Shown: positions 1 through 6,368 of the stretch, piece after piece
Layout: each line of letters starts with the position of its first letter
Numbering within the stretch: position 1 is the first letter of the stretch
Source: Deltaproteobacteria bacterium
GTDB taxonomy: Bacteria; Desulfobacterota; Dissulfuribacteria; Dissulfuribacterales; UBA3076
Assembly (NCBI GenBank): GCA_030605675.1
Contig: JAUWHV010000006.1
Location: 1-12,233 of the forward strand
Length of the DNA: 12,233 nt
Direction of reading: 5' to 3'
Position numbers and translations under genes: made by a program
The notes under the pieces: generated by a model
What the model saw: only the letters and a program-made list of their open reading frames with translations
Database searches by the model: none
Told to the model about the DNA's origin: nothing

Positions 1-9
1 GTGCACTGG

Positions 10-35
10 TTCGTGGTAAAGAAGGTAAGGGTTTT
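10..35 (+). repeat. 26-base direct repeat, copy 1
   Basis: This stretch is identical over all 26 bases to 792-817. It begins TTCGTGGTAAAG and ends AAGGGTTTT. The two copies bracket the ribbon-helix-helix/coiled-coil gene pair. The identity is seen directly; that it marks the border of an inserted module is inferred. Sequence of the TTCGTG type also occurs as a dispersed intergenic repeat in some bacteria, so the two copies could be independent members of such a family. Confidence 0.8.
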
Positions 36-100
36 ATTGGGGAGTGCTCCTTCTGTAAATGCCTCCTGGATCAAACTGACAGGCTTCTTTTTAAAAAGAG

Positions 101-129
101 TTGTACAAGTTATGCACATGTGCTATTAT
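101..129 (+). promoter_or_regulatory. candidate promoter with palindromic operator for the RHH gene
   Basis: A TTGTAC element at 101-106 is followed after 17 bases by TATTAT at 124-129 (5 of 6 to the -10 consensus). TG at 121-122 gives an extended -10. A perfect 10-base palindrome, GCACATGTGC, fills 114-123 between the two boxes. The gene starts 75 bases downstream and encodes a ribbon-helix-helix protein. Such proteins often repress their own promoter by binding short palindromes, so this is a natural operator candidate. The -35 box is weak. Confidence 0.4.
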
Positions 130-204
130 GTTTTAGTAAAGAATCCTGGCCCGGAGGACCAATGTTTTCAAGATTAGAATAAATATCTAAACAGTGGAGG
201 ATAT

Positions 205-516
205 ATGGGTACAGCTATTGAACAGAGGCCGGATCCGGCCCGCTTCCGTACAGTTGTGATGCTACGAAAAAAGGAACGGGAAAAGTTAGATGCTATGGCT
301 ATCAGCGAGGGTTTATCGGCAGCGGAAATAGTGCGCCGCTCGATTTCCGCTTATGATCCTCAACGTGAGGATGAATCGATAATGGAGTTAGCCGTTGAAA
401 CCATGAGCCAAAACCTGAAAGAGGCGATTGAGCAAGTGCGTGAGACACGAAAGGTTGTCGCTCTGACACGCGCTCAACTTCACGCAGAAAGGGGGGTTGG
501 CAATGGGGGCAACTGA
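205..516 (+). CDS. ribbon-helix-helix (CopG/Arc-like) DNA-binding protein
   Basis: A 103-residue protein with a likely MetJ/Arc-type ribbon-helix-helix unit at about residues 14-49. A beta strand (FRTVVML) is followed by helix 1 (KKEREKLDAMAISEG) and helix 2 opening LSAAEIVRRSI, a layout typical of CopG-like repressors and antitoxins. Residues 55-95 look helical and are polar, perhaps for oligomerisation or partner binding. The ATG has GGAGG four bases upstream. The stop overlaps the start of the next gene by 14 bases, so the two are translationally linked. The family fold is recognised from sequence pattern only; the target DNA is unknown. It could be the antitoxin or autorepressor of a two-gene module, but no known toxin fold is visible in its partner. 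Confidence 0.7.
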   Translation: MGTAIEQRPDPARFRTVVMLRKKEREKLDAMAISEGLSAAEIVRRSISAYDPQREDESIMELAVETMSQNLKEAIEQVRETRKVVALTRAQLHAERGVGNGGN

Positions 517-718
517 TAAATTTTTTAAGGCGATCAAAAATGTTATGTTGCTGACAAACGAAGTAAAGGGATTAACCAAGGAAGTCATAAATCTTAGTCA
601 GGAGGTTCGGGAAATTGATCGCCGCTTAATTCGCATCGAGACAATGGTCGAAATTTCTCAAGGGAAACGTATTCCCAGTATTGATATCCTCCCAGACCTC
701 AAGGACGGGGATTCATGA
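503..718 (+). CDS. small coiled-coil protein, unknown function
   Basis: A 71-residue product dominated by one amphipathic helix from about residue 8 to 52, with hydrophobic positions repeating in heptads (VMLLTNEVKGLTKEV and onward to RRLIRIETMVEI). A short Pro-rich acidic tail follows. ATG at 503 is preferred over the in-frame TTG at 497, because AGGGGGG lies a few bases upstream of it. The gene overlaps the end of the ribbon-helix-helix gene by 14 bases and has no signal peptide or membrane segment. I do not recognise the family. The context (DNA-binding partner, tiny overlapping genes, flanking direct repeats) is like a toxin-antitoxin or plasmid-maintenance cassette, but this is an inference from layout, not from homology. 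Confidence 0.6.
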   Translation: MGATDKFFKAIKNVMLLTNEVKGLTKEVINLSQEVREIDRRLIRIETMVEISQGKRIPSIDILPDLKDGDS

Positions 719-763
719 AGTGTAAACGCTCAATAATCCGCTGAGGGGAGATAGGTGAATTGC

Positions 764-797
764 TTTCGTGTTCTTCGTGTTCTTCGTGAGCTTCGTG
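764..797 (+). repeat. period-9 tandem array of TTCGTG units
   Basis: The core TTCGTG recurs with exact 9-base spacing at 765, 774, 783 and 792, giving four units. The last unit runs into the 26-base direct repeat. Arrays of this kind are seen in intergenic DNA of several bacterial phyla and are sometimes mis-annotated as protein. Only one orientation is present here. Confidence 0.65.
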
Positions 798-817
798 GTA
801 AAGAAGGTAAGGGTTTT
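792..817 (+). repeat. 26-base direct repeat, copy 2
   Basis: Identical to 10-35. It directly abuts the duplicated DUF364 start region that begins at 818, so two different repeat borders meet at this point. Confidence 0.8.
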
Positions 818-865
818 TTAGGGAAGATTACATGGAAATACTCAATGATATTATCTCCATTGTGA
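818..865 (+). repeat. degenerate duplicate of the DUF364 gene start
   Basis: Over 48 bases this matches 1806-1853 at 44 positions, covering the ribosome-binding stretch (GGAAGATTACATG) and the first ten codons of the DUF364 gene. The two copies flank the toxin-antitoxin operon as direct repeats 988 bases apart. Confidence 0.8.
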
Positions 866-960
866 TTTCAACTATCATGTCCTCAGTTAATGGTGGGCAT
901 CCGTCTATGTTGAAAAAGTGTAAACTACAAAATGAAGGATGCCTAAAAGCCTGGGAATAA
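832..960 (+). pseudogene. truncated 5' remnant of a DUF364-type gene
   Basis: The ATG at 832 opens a 42-codon frame whose first residues, MEILNDIISIV, match MKILNDIISTV of the intact DUF364 protein at 1820. After about residue 11 the similarity ends and the frame runs into unrelated sequence until TAA at 958. The ribosome-binding stretch is preserved, so a short peptide could still be made, but there is no reason to think it is functional. It is best read as the stub left when the toxin-antitoxin block arrived, or as the remains of a second DUF364 paralogue. Confidence 0.6.
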
Positions 961-1033
961 AATTTTTAATTGTACTTTTAAATAGTCTTTTTCCTTGCAA
1001 TGTTTGGGCAAATGACTTAATAATAGACTATTA

Positions 1034-1052
1034 TATAGGTTACTGTATAGGT
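1034..1052 (+). promoter_or_regulatory. possible operator of the toxin-antitoxin operon
   Basis: TATAGGT occurs at 1034-1040 and again at 1046-1052, a 12-base centre-to-centre direct repeat just upstream of the ribosome-binding site at 1055-1061. Toxin-antitoxin promoters are usually autorepressed at repeats in this place. TATTAT at 1029-1034 could be the -10, but no good -35 at standard spacing was found. Confidence 0.25.
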
Positions 1053-1069
1053 CAAAGGAGGTGTTCACA

Positions 1070-1324
1070 ATGGCTATTACACATTCAATTTTGGCAGACG
1101 TTAGTGCCGGAATTTCCGAGTTAAAGAAAAACCCGATGGCAGTGGTTCAGCGGGGTGATGGTGCGCCAGTTGTGATTTTGAATCGCAATGAGCCTGTTTT
1201 TTATGCGGTTCCTGCGGAAGCCTATGAATTGTTAATGGACAAATTGGAAGATATAGAATTGGCCGCAATTGTCGAGGCACGTAAAGATCAGCCTGAAATC
1301 GAGGTAGATATAAATGACCTTTAA
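1070..1324 (+). CDS. Phd/YefM-family antitoxin (RelE partner)
   Basis: An 84-residue antitoxin expected to neutralise the RelE toxin encoded next to it and to repress the operon. The N-terminal half follows the Phd/YefM pattern: SILADVSAGISELKKNP, then PVVILNRNEPVFYAVPAEAYELL. The acidic C-terminal tail (ELAAIVEARKD, then EIEVDINDL) resembles the toxin-wrapping tail of RelB proteins. ATG at 1070 is chosen because AAAGGAGGTG ends eight bases before it; an in-frame GTG at 1061 lies inside that ribosome-binding site. The gene overlaps relE by 11 bases, typical of coupled antitoxin-toxin pairs. The family call is strong; which cell process activates the toxin cannot be seen. Confidence 0.9.
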   Translation: MAITHSILADVSAGISELKKNPMAVVQRGDGAPVVILNRNEPVFYAVPAEAYELLMDKLEDIELAAIVEARKDQPEIEVDINDL

Positions 1325-1598
1325 GCTGGTTTTTAAGGTGGACGCAAAGAAAGAGTGGGATAGCTTGGATTTAACCGTTCGCTCTATCTTTGCTAAAAAG
1401 TTAAAAGAACGAATAGGGCAATCCCGCATAAAAAGTGGTCGTCTTAGCGGGATGAAAGATTGCTACAAAATCAAACTGCGGCGGGCCGGATATCGTCTAG
1501 TGTATCAGGTACGTGACAAGGAGTTGATTGTATCGGTCATAGCAGTCGGTAAGCGGGAGAGAAACCAAGTTTACAAAGCGGCTATCAAAAGAATTTAA
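1314..1598 (+). CDS. relE: RelE-family ribosome-dependent mRNA interferase toxin
   Basis: A 94-residue toxin very similar to E. coli RelE, which enters the ribosomal A site and cuts mRNA, halting translation. The motif block CYKIKLRRAGYRLVYQV followed by VIAVGKRERNQVY carries the residues used by E. coli RelE at the same numbering: K52, K54, R61, R81 and Y87. The toxin therefore looks intact and probably active unless bound by the antitoxin. The start ATG lies inside the end of the antitoxin gene, so synthesis is coupled and antitoxin comes first. The module sits between two partial direct copies of the DUF364 gene start, suggesting acquisition as a unit. Confidence 0.93.
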   Translation: MTFKLVFKVDAKKEWDSLDLTVRSIFAKKLKERIGQSRIKSGRLSGMKDCYKIKLRRAGYRLVYQVRDKELIVSVIAVGKRERNQVYKAAIKRI

Positions 1599-1637
1599 CA
1601 GTAGAGATATTTGTGTATTTTCAGAGATCGTCAAATA

Positions 1638-1786
1638 GTTGAGTCGTTGAGTCGTTGAGTCGGAAAATAAATATGTTAAATCAGCATATTAGAGTTTCAA
1701 CTACATCAAGTGTCCAATTTCTATGCAAACCATATAAATCCAAATAATAATAACTACTTAACTAATCAACTACTGAACCACTTAAC
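1638..1786. repeat. inverted pair of period-8 tandem arrays
   Basis: Three exact GTTGAGTC units fill 1638-1661. At 1747-1786 five degenerate units of the same kind run on the opposite strand (reading GTTAAGTG, GTTCAGTA, GTTGATTA, GTTAAGTA, GTTATTAT). The arms could pair imperfectly around an 85-base loop. The region lies between relE and the DUF364 gene and holds no gene. Confidence 0.6.
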
Positions 1787-1805
1787 GAGGTCTGATTTTA
1801 CGGCA

Positions 1806-1853
1806 TTAAGGAAGATTACATGAAAATTCTCAATGATATTATCTCCACTGTGA
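1806..1853 (+). repeat. DUF364 gene start region, partner of the duplicate at 818
   Basis: The intact member of the 48-base imperfect direct repeat (44 of 48 identical to 818-865). It provides the ribosome-binding sequence and first codons of the intact gene. Confidence 0.8.
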
Positions 1854-2536
1854 CAGAGGATTCTAAAATTCAAGGAATTCATACCTGTATACACTGGACA
1901 GCAGTTGTCAGCAGAGGTTGCGGGTTGTCTTCTACATTTCAGGATGATTGCATTCCTCACGTGCCGGTCAGAGATGCAGGCAAATTAGCTCAAAAAACCG
2001 CATTAGAAGTGGTAGAATATGCTCGATCAGACAATCTTTTGGAGGCATCTATCGGTATGGCGGCCCTGAACTCCTTGATAGAGATTGATGAAGACCGTTG
2101 TGTTGAACTGAATGCCTTTGAAATATTAGCGGAAAAAGGAAAGGGCAAAAATGTATGTGTCGTGGGCCATTTTCCATTTATTCCCAGGATGCGGAAATTG
2201 GCCAATAGACTCTGGGTGATAGAAAAAAAACCACAGGAAGGAGATTTGTCGGCAGAGGAAGCTGAAAATGTACTGCCTATGGCTGACGTTGTGGCTATTA
2301 CCGGTACGTCCTTTATCAATCATACAGTAGATGAATTATTAAGTTTGTGCAGGAAGAGTTTTGTGGTGATGGTGGGAGCGACCTCGCCTTTGTCTCCTGT
2401 GCTTTTTGACTATGGGGTTGATATGATCGCCGGTTCAAAAGTAGTTGATTCTCAAAAGGCTATTCAGTGTATAAGTGAAGGGGCTACATTTAGACAGATA
2501 AAGGGTATAAAGCACTTGATTATGAAGAAATGGTAA
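1820..2536 (+). CDS. DUF364 Rossmann-like protein with DUF4213 N-terminal domain
   Basis: A 238-residue cytosolic protein. Residues 1-85 fit the DUF4213 (enolase N-terminus-like) domain and about 105-230 the DUF364 Rossmann-like domain. Family hallmarks are visible: VCVVGHFPFIPRM, LWVIEKKPQEGDL, ADVVAITGTSFINHTVDELL, and VGATSPLSPVLFDYGVD. The family is often labelled putative heavy-metal chelation, and members occur widely in anaerobes and methanogens; the reaction is not established as far as I know. The start is supported by GGAAGATTACATG and by its duplication upstream. The gene stands alone, with the toxin-antitoxin pair before it and a repeat element immediately after the stop codon. 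Confidence 0.85.
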   Translation: MKILNDIISTVTEDSKIQGIHTCIHWTAVVSRGCGLSSTFQDDCIPHVPVRDAGKLAQKTALEVVEYARSDNLLEASIGMAALNSLIEIDEDRCVELNAFEILAEKGKGKNVCVVGHFPFIPRMRKLANRLWVIEKKPQEGDLSAEEAENVLPMADVVAITGTSFINHTVDELLSLCRKSFVVMVGATSPLSPVLFDYGVDMIAGSKVVDSQKAIQCISEGATFRQIKGIKHLIMKKW

Positions 2537-2686
2537 CCGTTCAAAGGTTCAGAGGTTTACTGAAAAAAAAGAACATCGAACATCGAACGTCTGAATGCTC
2601 GGTATTGGATATTCGTTTTTCATTCGATGTTGGACGTTCGATGTTCGATGTTGGACGTTCATCTTTCAATGTAACCTGTGAACGCC
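2537..2686. repeat. nested palindromic intergenic element built of GAACATC/GATGTTC units
   Basis: The inner arms 2572-2591 and 2633-2652 are a perfect 20-base inverted repeat around a 41-base loop. They consist of 7-base units: GAACATC, GAACATC, GAACGTC on the left, and GATGTTG, GACGTTC, GATGTTC, GATGTTG, GACGTTC at 2626-2660. An outer pair, GTTCAGAGGTTTAC at 2547-2560 and GTAACCTGTGAAC at 2671-2683, pairs imperfectly around it. Reverse translation gives the ERPTSNIERPTSN pattern well known as a spurious protein in many genomes, so this belongs to a widespread dispersed intergenic repeat. It may fold in RNA and separate the flanking transcripts. Confidence 0.85.
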
Positions 2687-2713
2687 TATAAAAAATGAAA
2701 AGGAGGAAAGACA

Positions 2714-2986
2714 ATGGAAGCAAAGGACGTACTGTATCTTGGACTCGGAGCTGCTTTTTTAGCAAAGGATAAGCTCAAAGAACGGATCAAGGAATTGGAG
2801 AAACGCGGGGAGATCAATAAGGAAGATGCCAAAAAGTTTATTAAAGACGCTAAGGATCGGGCCAAGAAGGAACAGGAGGCCCTTGACTCGCGTATCCAGG
2901 AAAAACTCAAAGAGACCATCCGTGAGATGGGCCTGGTCACCAAGGAGGATCTTGAAGAACTGAAAACAATAATCAAAAAGGCCTGA
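2714..2986 (+). CDS. phasin-like coiled-coil protein
   Basis: A 90-residue protein with a short hydrophobic start (VLYLGLGAAFLA, residues 6-17) and then an almost continuous charged helix rich in Lys and Glu to the end. This resembles short phasin-family or polyhydroxyalkanoate-granule-associated proteins that coat lipid or polymer surfaces. A strong AGGAGG lies eight bases before the ATG. Its stop overlaps the start of the UbiB-like gene by one base (TGATG), so the two are one operon and probably work together, perhaps with this protein as a membrane-surface scaffold or regulator. No polymer-synthase gene is in the window, so a storage-granule role is not supported. Low-complexity helices make the family assignment moderate. 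Confidence 0.65.
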   Translation: MEAKDVLYLGLGAAFLAKDKLKERIKELEKRGEINKEDAKKFIKDAKDRAKKEQEALDSRIQEKLKETIREMGLVTKEDLEELKTIIKKA

Positions 2987-4536
2987 TGCTCAAAAACTAC
3001 GCTCCAGGACGGGTGTGGAAGACATTTCGTTTTCTGCTCACTGTATTTGTTATTGTCCGCAAAAAGGAGCGCTTTCTTTATATACGTCCCCTGGATCCAA
3101 CCGCGTTCAAGCAAACCATCCTTGACCTGGGCGTAAGCTTTATCAAGCTGGCCCAAGTCCTGGCCACCAGGGCCGACTTCTTTACTGAGGACTATCTGCG
3201 GGAGCTTAAGACTATCCATGACGAGGTCGAGCCCATGGACCGGGCCGATTTTGAGGTCATGTACAACCGGGCCTTTGGCTCAGTCCGGCCCTTTCGTCAT
3301 TTTGTCCACAGTCCTATAGCGAGTGCCTCCATAGGCCAGGTGCACAAGGCCGTACTGGATGACGGCACAAAGGTGGCTGTGAAAATACGCCGCCTGAACA
3401 TTGAAAAGGACGTCCTTGATGATATTCGAATCATTGGTATTTTCCTCAGGATTTTCCATCCTTTCTTCAGCCGCCTTACAAAGAACTCTTTAGAAGCAGT
3501 GCTTAATGAATTCGCCGACATGATTGTCAAAGAAGTGGACCTGTCCATTGAATTGGACAATCTTCGTAAATTCAGGGAGATCTATCAACTGAGCGGCATC
3601 CGATTTCCCGATATATATCCACGTTATTGCAGTTGTGACGCCCTGGTTATGAGTTTTGAGACAGGGATGCGTATTGATGATAAAGAGGGCTTGGCCCGCT
3701 CAAATATCCCATTTGCCACTCTTATGGACAGGATGATCTCCTTCTATATGGAACAGATGCTTGTGTGCGGTCTTTTTCACGCAGATCCTCATCCCGGCAA
3801 TTTTTTAGTTGGGGACGACGGTACGCTGATTGTCCTTGACTTCGGAATGGTCAAGCGATTGCCCAACTCCACCCGGGTCGCCATGATTGAGATGATCAAG
3901 GCCGCCAATGAGCAAGACTTTGAGCTCTTTATTGTCTCATGCAAACGGTTAGGTGTAATAGCAGCTACGGCACGGGAAGACCAAATGCAGGAGCTGGCGG
4001 AGCGCATGTTTGACATCTTTGGAAATGAAAACTTGAACGCCACGAGCATGCAGAACCTGGCCTTTGATGTCCTGGACTCTATGAGAGAACTCCCCTTTAA
4101 AGTTCCGCAGGAACTGGTCTATGTCATGCGGGCCAGCTCCCTTGTCGAGGGACTGGGGACCAGCTTTATTGAAAACTTTAACGGCATTAAGGACATCCTG
4201 CCTGTTCTGATAAAAAATATTAACAGGGCACTGGGTGCGGAAAACAGGTTATTCCCCACACTCAAGAGCGAGCTCATGTCCTTGCCCCTGACCGTGCGGC
4301 GGTTGAAGATAATTATCACACATTTGAGTGAGGACAACCTGCATATAAAGCTGTCCGGGGAGACCCTGGAAATCCTGGGAGAATATGTGCGTGCCTACCT
4401 GAAACCCATAGGCATGGGAGTGCTTCTACTCACAGCGGCATTTTTCGTGCAGAACCTGAGCTTTTCCCATCACCAGGAAGTTGCTGTTATTCTTTTTATT
4501 CTTGGAGTTTTGCGGGTACTTATCGCACTGAAATGA
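2986..4536 (+). CDS. UbiB/ABC1/AarF-family atypical kinase-like protein
   Basis: A 516-residue member of the ABC1 atypical kinase family, which in other organisms has ATPase activity needed for isoprenoid quinone or other lipid homeostasis at the membrane. Visible in order: a KxGQ-type motif present as KLAQ (54-57), the Ala-rich loop ASASIGQVHKA (112-122), catalytic Lys in VAVKI (K133), an expected ion-pair Glu in VKEVD (E183), HADPHPGN (265-272), and the metal-binding DFG (285-287). Two C-terminal membrane segments lie near 475-490 and 498-514. Length is normal for the family. The Gly of KxGQ is replaced by Ala, a change at a regulatory motif. It is coupled to the upstream phasin-like gene. 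Whether the client is menaquinone or another lipid cannot be read from the sequence. Confidence 0.9.
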   Translation: MLKNYAPGRVWKTFRFLLTVFVIVRKKERFLYIRPLDPTAFKQTILDLGVSFIKLAQVLATRADFFTEDYLRELKTIHDEVEPMDRADFEVMYNRAFGSVRPFRHFVHSPIASASIGQVHKAVLDDGTKVAVKIRRLNIEKDVLDDIRIIGIFLRIFHPFFSRLTKNSLEAVLNEFADMIVKEVDLSIELDNLRKFREIYQLSGIRFPDIYPRYCSCDALVMSFETGMRIDDKEGLARSNIPFATLMDRMISFYMEQMLVCGLFHADPHPGNFLVGDDGTLIVLDFGMVKRLPNSTRVAMIEMIKAANEQDFELFIVSCKRLGVIAATAREDQMQELAERMFDIFGNENLNATSMQNLAFDVLDSMRELPFKVPQELVYVMRASSLVEGLGTSFIENFNGIKDILPVLIKNINRALGAENRLFPTLKSELMSLPLTVRRLKIIITHLSEDNLHIKLSGETLEILGEYVRAYLKPIGMGVLLLTAAFFVQNLSFSHHQEVAVILFILGVLRVLIALK

Positions 4537-4574
4537 CGGATTTTTTCTGGGCAGATGCGGTGCCCTGTGAACGC

Positions 4575-6146
4575 TTACAATTTTTTGTCGAGCTCGTCCA
4601 GCAGTTCCGGTATGGATCTGTCGGTGGACAGAACCATTAAATGGTCCTGGTCAAGGTCATCTGTTGGGCCGAACAGTTCCTTTTGTTTCAGATAGATCTC
4701 CCACCGCCCGTCTGAAACCTGGGTTTCTATTTGGGCCCTTTGGGTCAAACGTTTCTTTATTTCATGTTCAGGACAGGTACACAAGATAAAATGGATGTTT
4801 GCTTTAGCCTCTCTGGCTAACTCAATAAGTCTAAATCGCTCTTCCCTGTCGCGATAAGTGGCATCCAATATCACTGACTCCCCCTGCATCAGATGTTTGC
4901 CGGCAAGGCAGGCCAAAGCACAATATGTTCTTAGAGTCTGTTGCCGGCTGTAAATGCCCTGACCAAAAGGCTCCCAGTGGCGTTCATCCGTGGGTATCTT
5001 GGCTACGGACTCTTTTCTTACCCTGTCTGAGTTATAAAAAGGAAGCTGATGGTTTTTTGCCCAGGCAGATGCAACTGTAGACTTGCCCGTACCGGAAAGA
5101 CCGAAAAACACATACAGGTCAGGGACGCCAATGCCTCCGGCATAATTCAACGCCAGGCGGAAGTATTTTAAGGCCTGTCGTCTGGCACTTTCTTTTGTTT
5201 CACTGTCTATTCCATCGGATGCCCAGGTAAAACAACCGATTTTACCCCTTACATATGCCCTGTAACACTTATAGAAGTCCATTAACTCAAGAAGCTGAGC
5301 ATCCCCGATCTGATCAGAAAATGACCTGACAAAATAGTTGGAGAGTGTTGGAAGACCGTGATAATCGAGATCCATAGCCAAAAAGGCCACATCCGAGGCA
5401 ATGTCTCCGCATCTAAAGCGTTCATTAAACTCAATGCAGTCAAAGATGTAAACCGCGTTATTTGTTTTATCAAAACAGATATTTGCAGAATATAAATCCC
5501 CGTGACCTTCTTTGATTAAGCCTTGTTCTATTCTTGAAAGAAACAAAGGTTTGTTCCTGTTAATAAAAGACCTGGTGTAATTACAGATATGACTGTAGGC
5601 GGCTTTGTCGATGATGTTTCCAACAAAAGATACAGTCTGATCGAAATTTTCCTCTGTGTTTTGACGTATGATGTCTATTGTTCCAAAATTTTTGATTTCC
5701 TGTCCTGCGGCTGCTTTTTTGTAAAAGGGCGCCAGTCTATTGACAACCGCATCAATTTCGGCATTGCCTACCATATTTTCAGAAAGGAGGCGAACCATCA
5801 TGCCTTCTTCAGGCATACGCCGCATAACCACGGCCCACTCTACTGGTTCTCCGGTCCCATTAATTTTTATTTGACCATCATCATTGGTGACAGACCACAC
5901 ATCCAGGTAAATCTCCGCACACAGCCGTCGGTTCAACCGTAGCTCTTCCAGACAAAAATGGTGCCTCTTTTCCAATGTTGTAAAATTCAGGAAACCAAAG
6001 TCCACAGGCTTTTTGAGTTTATAGACCCTGTCTCCTGCCAGGAATACCCAGGAAATGTGTGTCTGAATCATAAGAACATCATCCACAGGATGTGGATATG
6101 ATGCCGGATCTAACATTATCTTCATCCAAGAAGGTTTCTTAGACAT
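4575..6146 (-). CDS. bifunctional aminoglycoside-phosphotransferase-like / P-loop kinase protein
   Basis: A 523-residue fusion of two phosphotransferase-type domains. Residues about 20-335 resemble the aminoglycoside phosphotransferase/choline kinase fold (COG2187 type), with the catalytic loop GHGDLYSANICF (214-225) and metal-binding Asp in YIFDCIEF (D236). Residues about 344-523 form a small P-loop kinase (COG0645 type) with Walker A GLSGTGKST (349-357). This fusion is widespread but its substrate is not known to me; annotation as a resistance gene would be misleading. The start has AGGAGA five bases upstream on the minus strand. The gene converges on the UbiB-like gene with a 38-base gap and is transcribed opposite to its neighbours, so it is probably monocistronic. 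Confidence 0.85.
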   Translation of the reverse strand: MSKKPSWMKIMLDPASYPHPVDDVLMIQTHISWVFLAGDRVYKLKKPVDFGFLNFTTLEKRHHFCLEELRLNRRLCAEIYLDVWSVTNDDGQIKINGTGEPVEWAVVMRRMPEEGMMVRLLSENMVGNAEIDAVVNRLAPFYKKAAAGQEIKNFGTIDIIRQNTEENFDQTVSFVGNIIDKAAYSHICNYTRSFINRNKPLFLSRIEQGLIKEGHGDLYSANICFDKTNNAVYIFDCIEFNERFRCGDIASDVAFLAMDLDYHGLPTLSNYFVRSFSDQIGDAQLLELMDFYKCYRAYVRGKIGCFTWASDGIDSETKESARRQALKYFRLALNYAGGIGVPDLYVFFGLSGTGKSTVASAWAKNHQLPFYNSDRVRKESVAKIPTDERHWEPFGQGIYSRQQTLRTYCALACLAGKHLMQGESVILDATYRDREERFRLIELAREAKANIHFILCTCPEHEIKKRLTQRAQIETQVSDGRWEIYLKQKELFGPTDDLDQDHLMVLSTDRSIPELLDELDKKL

Positions 6147-6238
6147 AGAATTCTCCTGAGCGGCTTTTTCACCCTTGTCGCTTTTTGGCCGGAAGTCTGA
6201 TCTTGATTCCTATGACCGGCGTGATTATGCTACCTAGG

Positions 6239-6297
6239 TTGAGCGATTATCCGTAATCATTAAGCTAATAGCTAACCGCTAAAGGCTAATCGCTCAA
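6239..6297. repeat. period-7 GCTAAT array within an inverted repeat
   Basis: TTGAGCGATTA at 6239-6249 is the exact reverse complement of TAATCGCTCAA at 6287-6297. From 6263 to 6297 the sequence runs in five 7-base units: AGCTAAT, AGCTAAC, CGCTAAA, GGCTAAT, CGCTCAA. The element sits between the divergent kinase-fusion gene and the helical-protein gene, so it is not an ordinary shared terminator. Confidence 0.65.
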
Positions 6298-6368
6298 TTT
6301 AGGTGCTGATTTTAGTTTTATCGGGATATCTTGGTTTTGTCGACCATCATAATAGGAGTTTGTTGAAA

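Larger units (their letters stand above)
719..1069. other. gene-poor spacer with repeat scars
   Basis: This interval contains no intact gene. It holds a period-9 array of TTCGTG units, the second copy of the 26-base direct repeat, a decayed copy of the start of the DUF364 gene with a short open frame, and the AT-rich leader of the toxin-antitoxin operon. No clear terminator was seen after the coiled-coil gene. Confidence 0.6.

Noticed and set aside
109..136. Second dif-like site around TTATGTTTTAG
   Set aside because: The right half is loosely XerD-like, but the bases six positions upstream do not resemble a XerC arm.
2541..2765. Minus-strand frame reading ERPTSNIERPTSN
   Set aside because: It is the known spurious translation of a dispersed intergenic repeat and overlaps the phasin-like gene start.
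4549..4565. Terminator between the convergent UbiB-like and kinase-fusion genes
   Set aside because: GGGCA and TGCCC can form a five-base stem, but no T run follows it on either strand.
6303..6368. Upstream extension of the helical protein gene to a GTG at 6303
   Set aside because: The extension directly follows the repeat element, adds an atypical hydrophobic stretch, and a ribosome-binding site fits the ATG at 6369 better.
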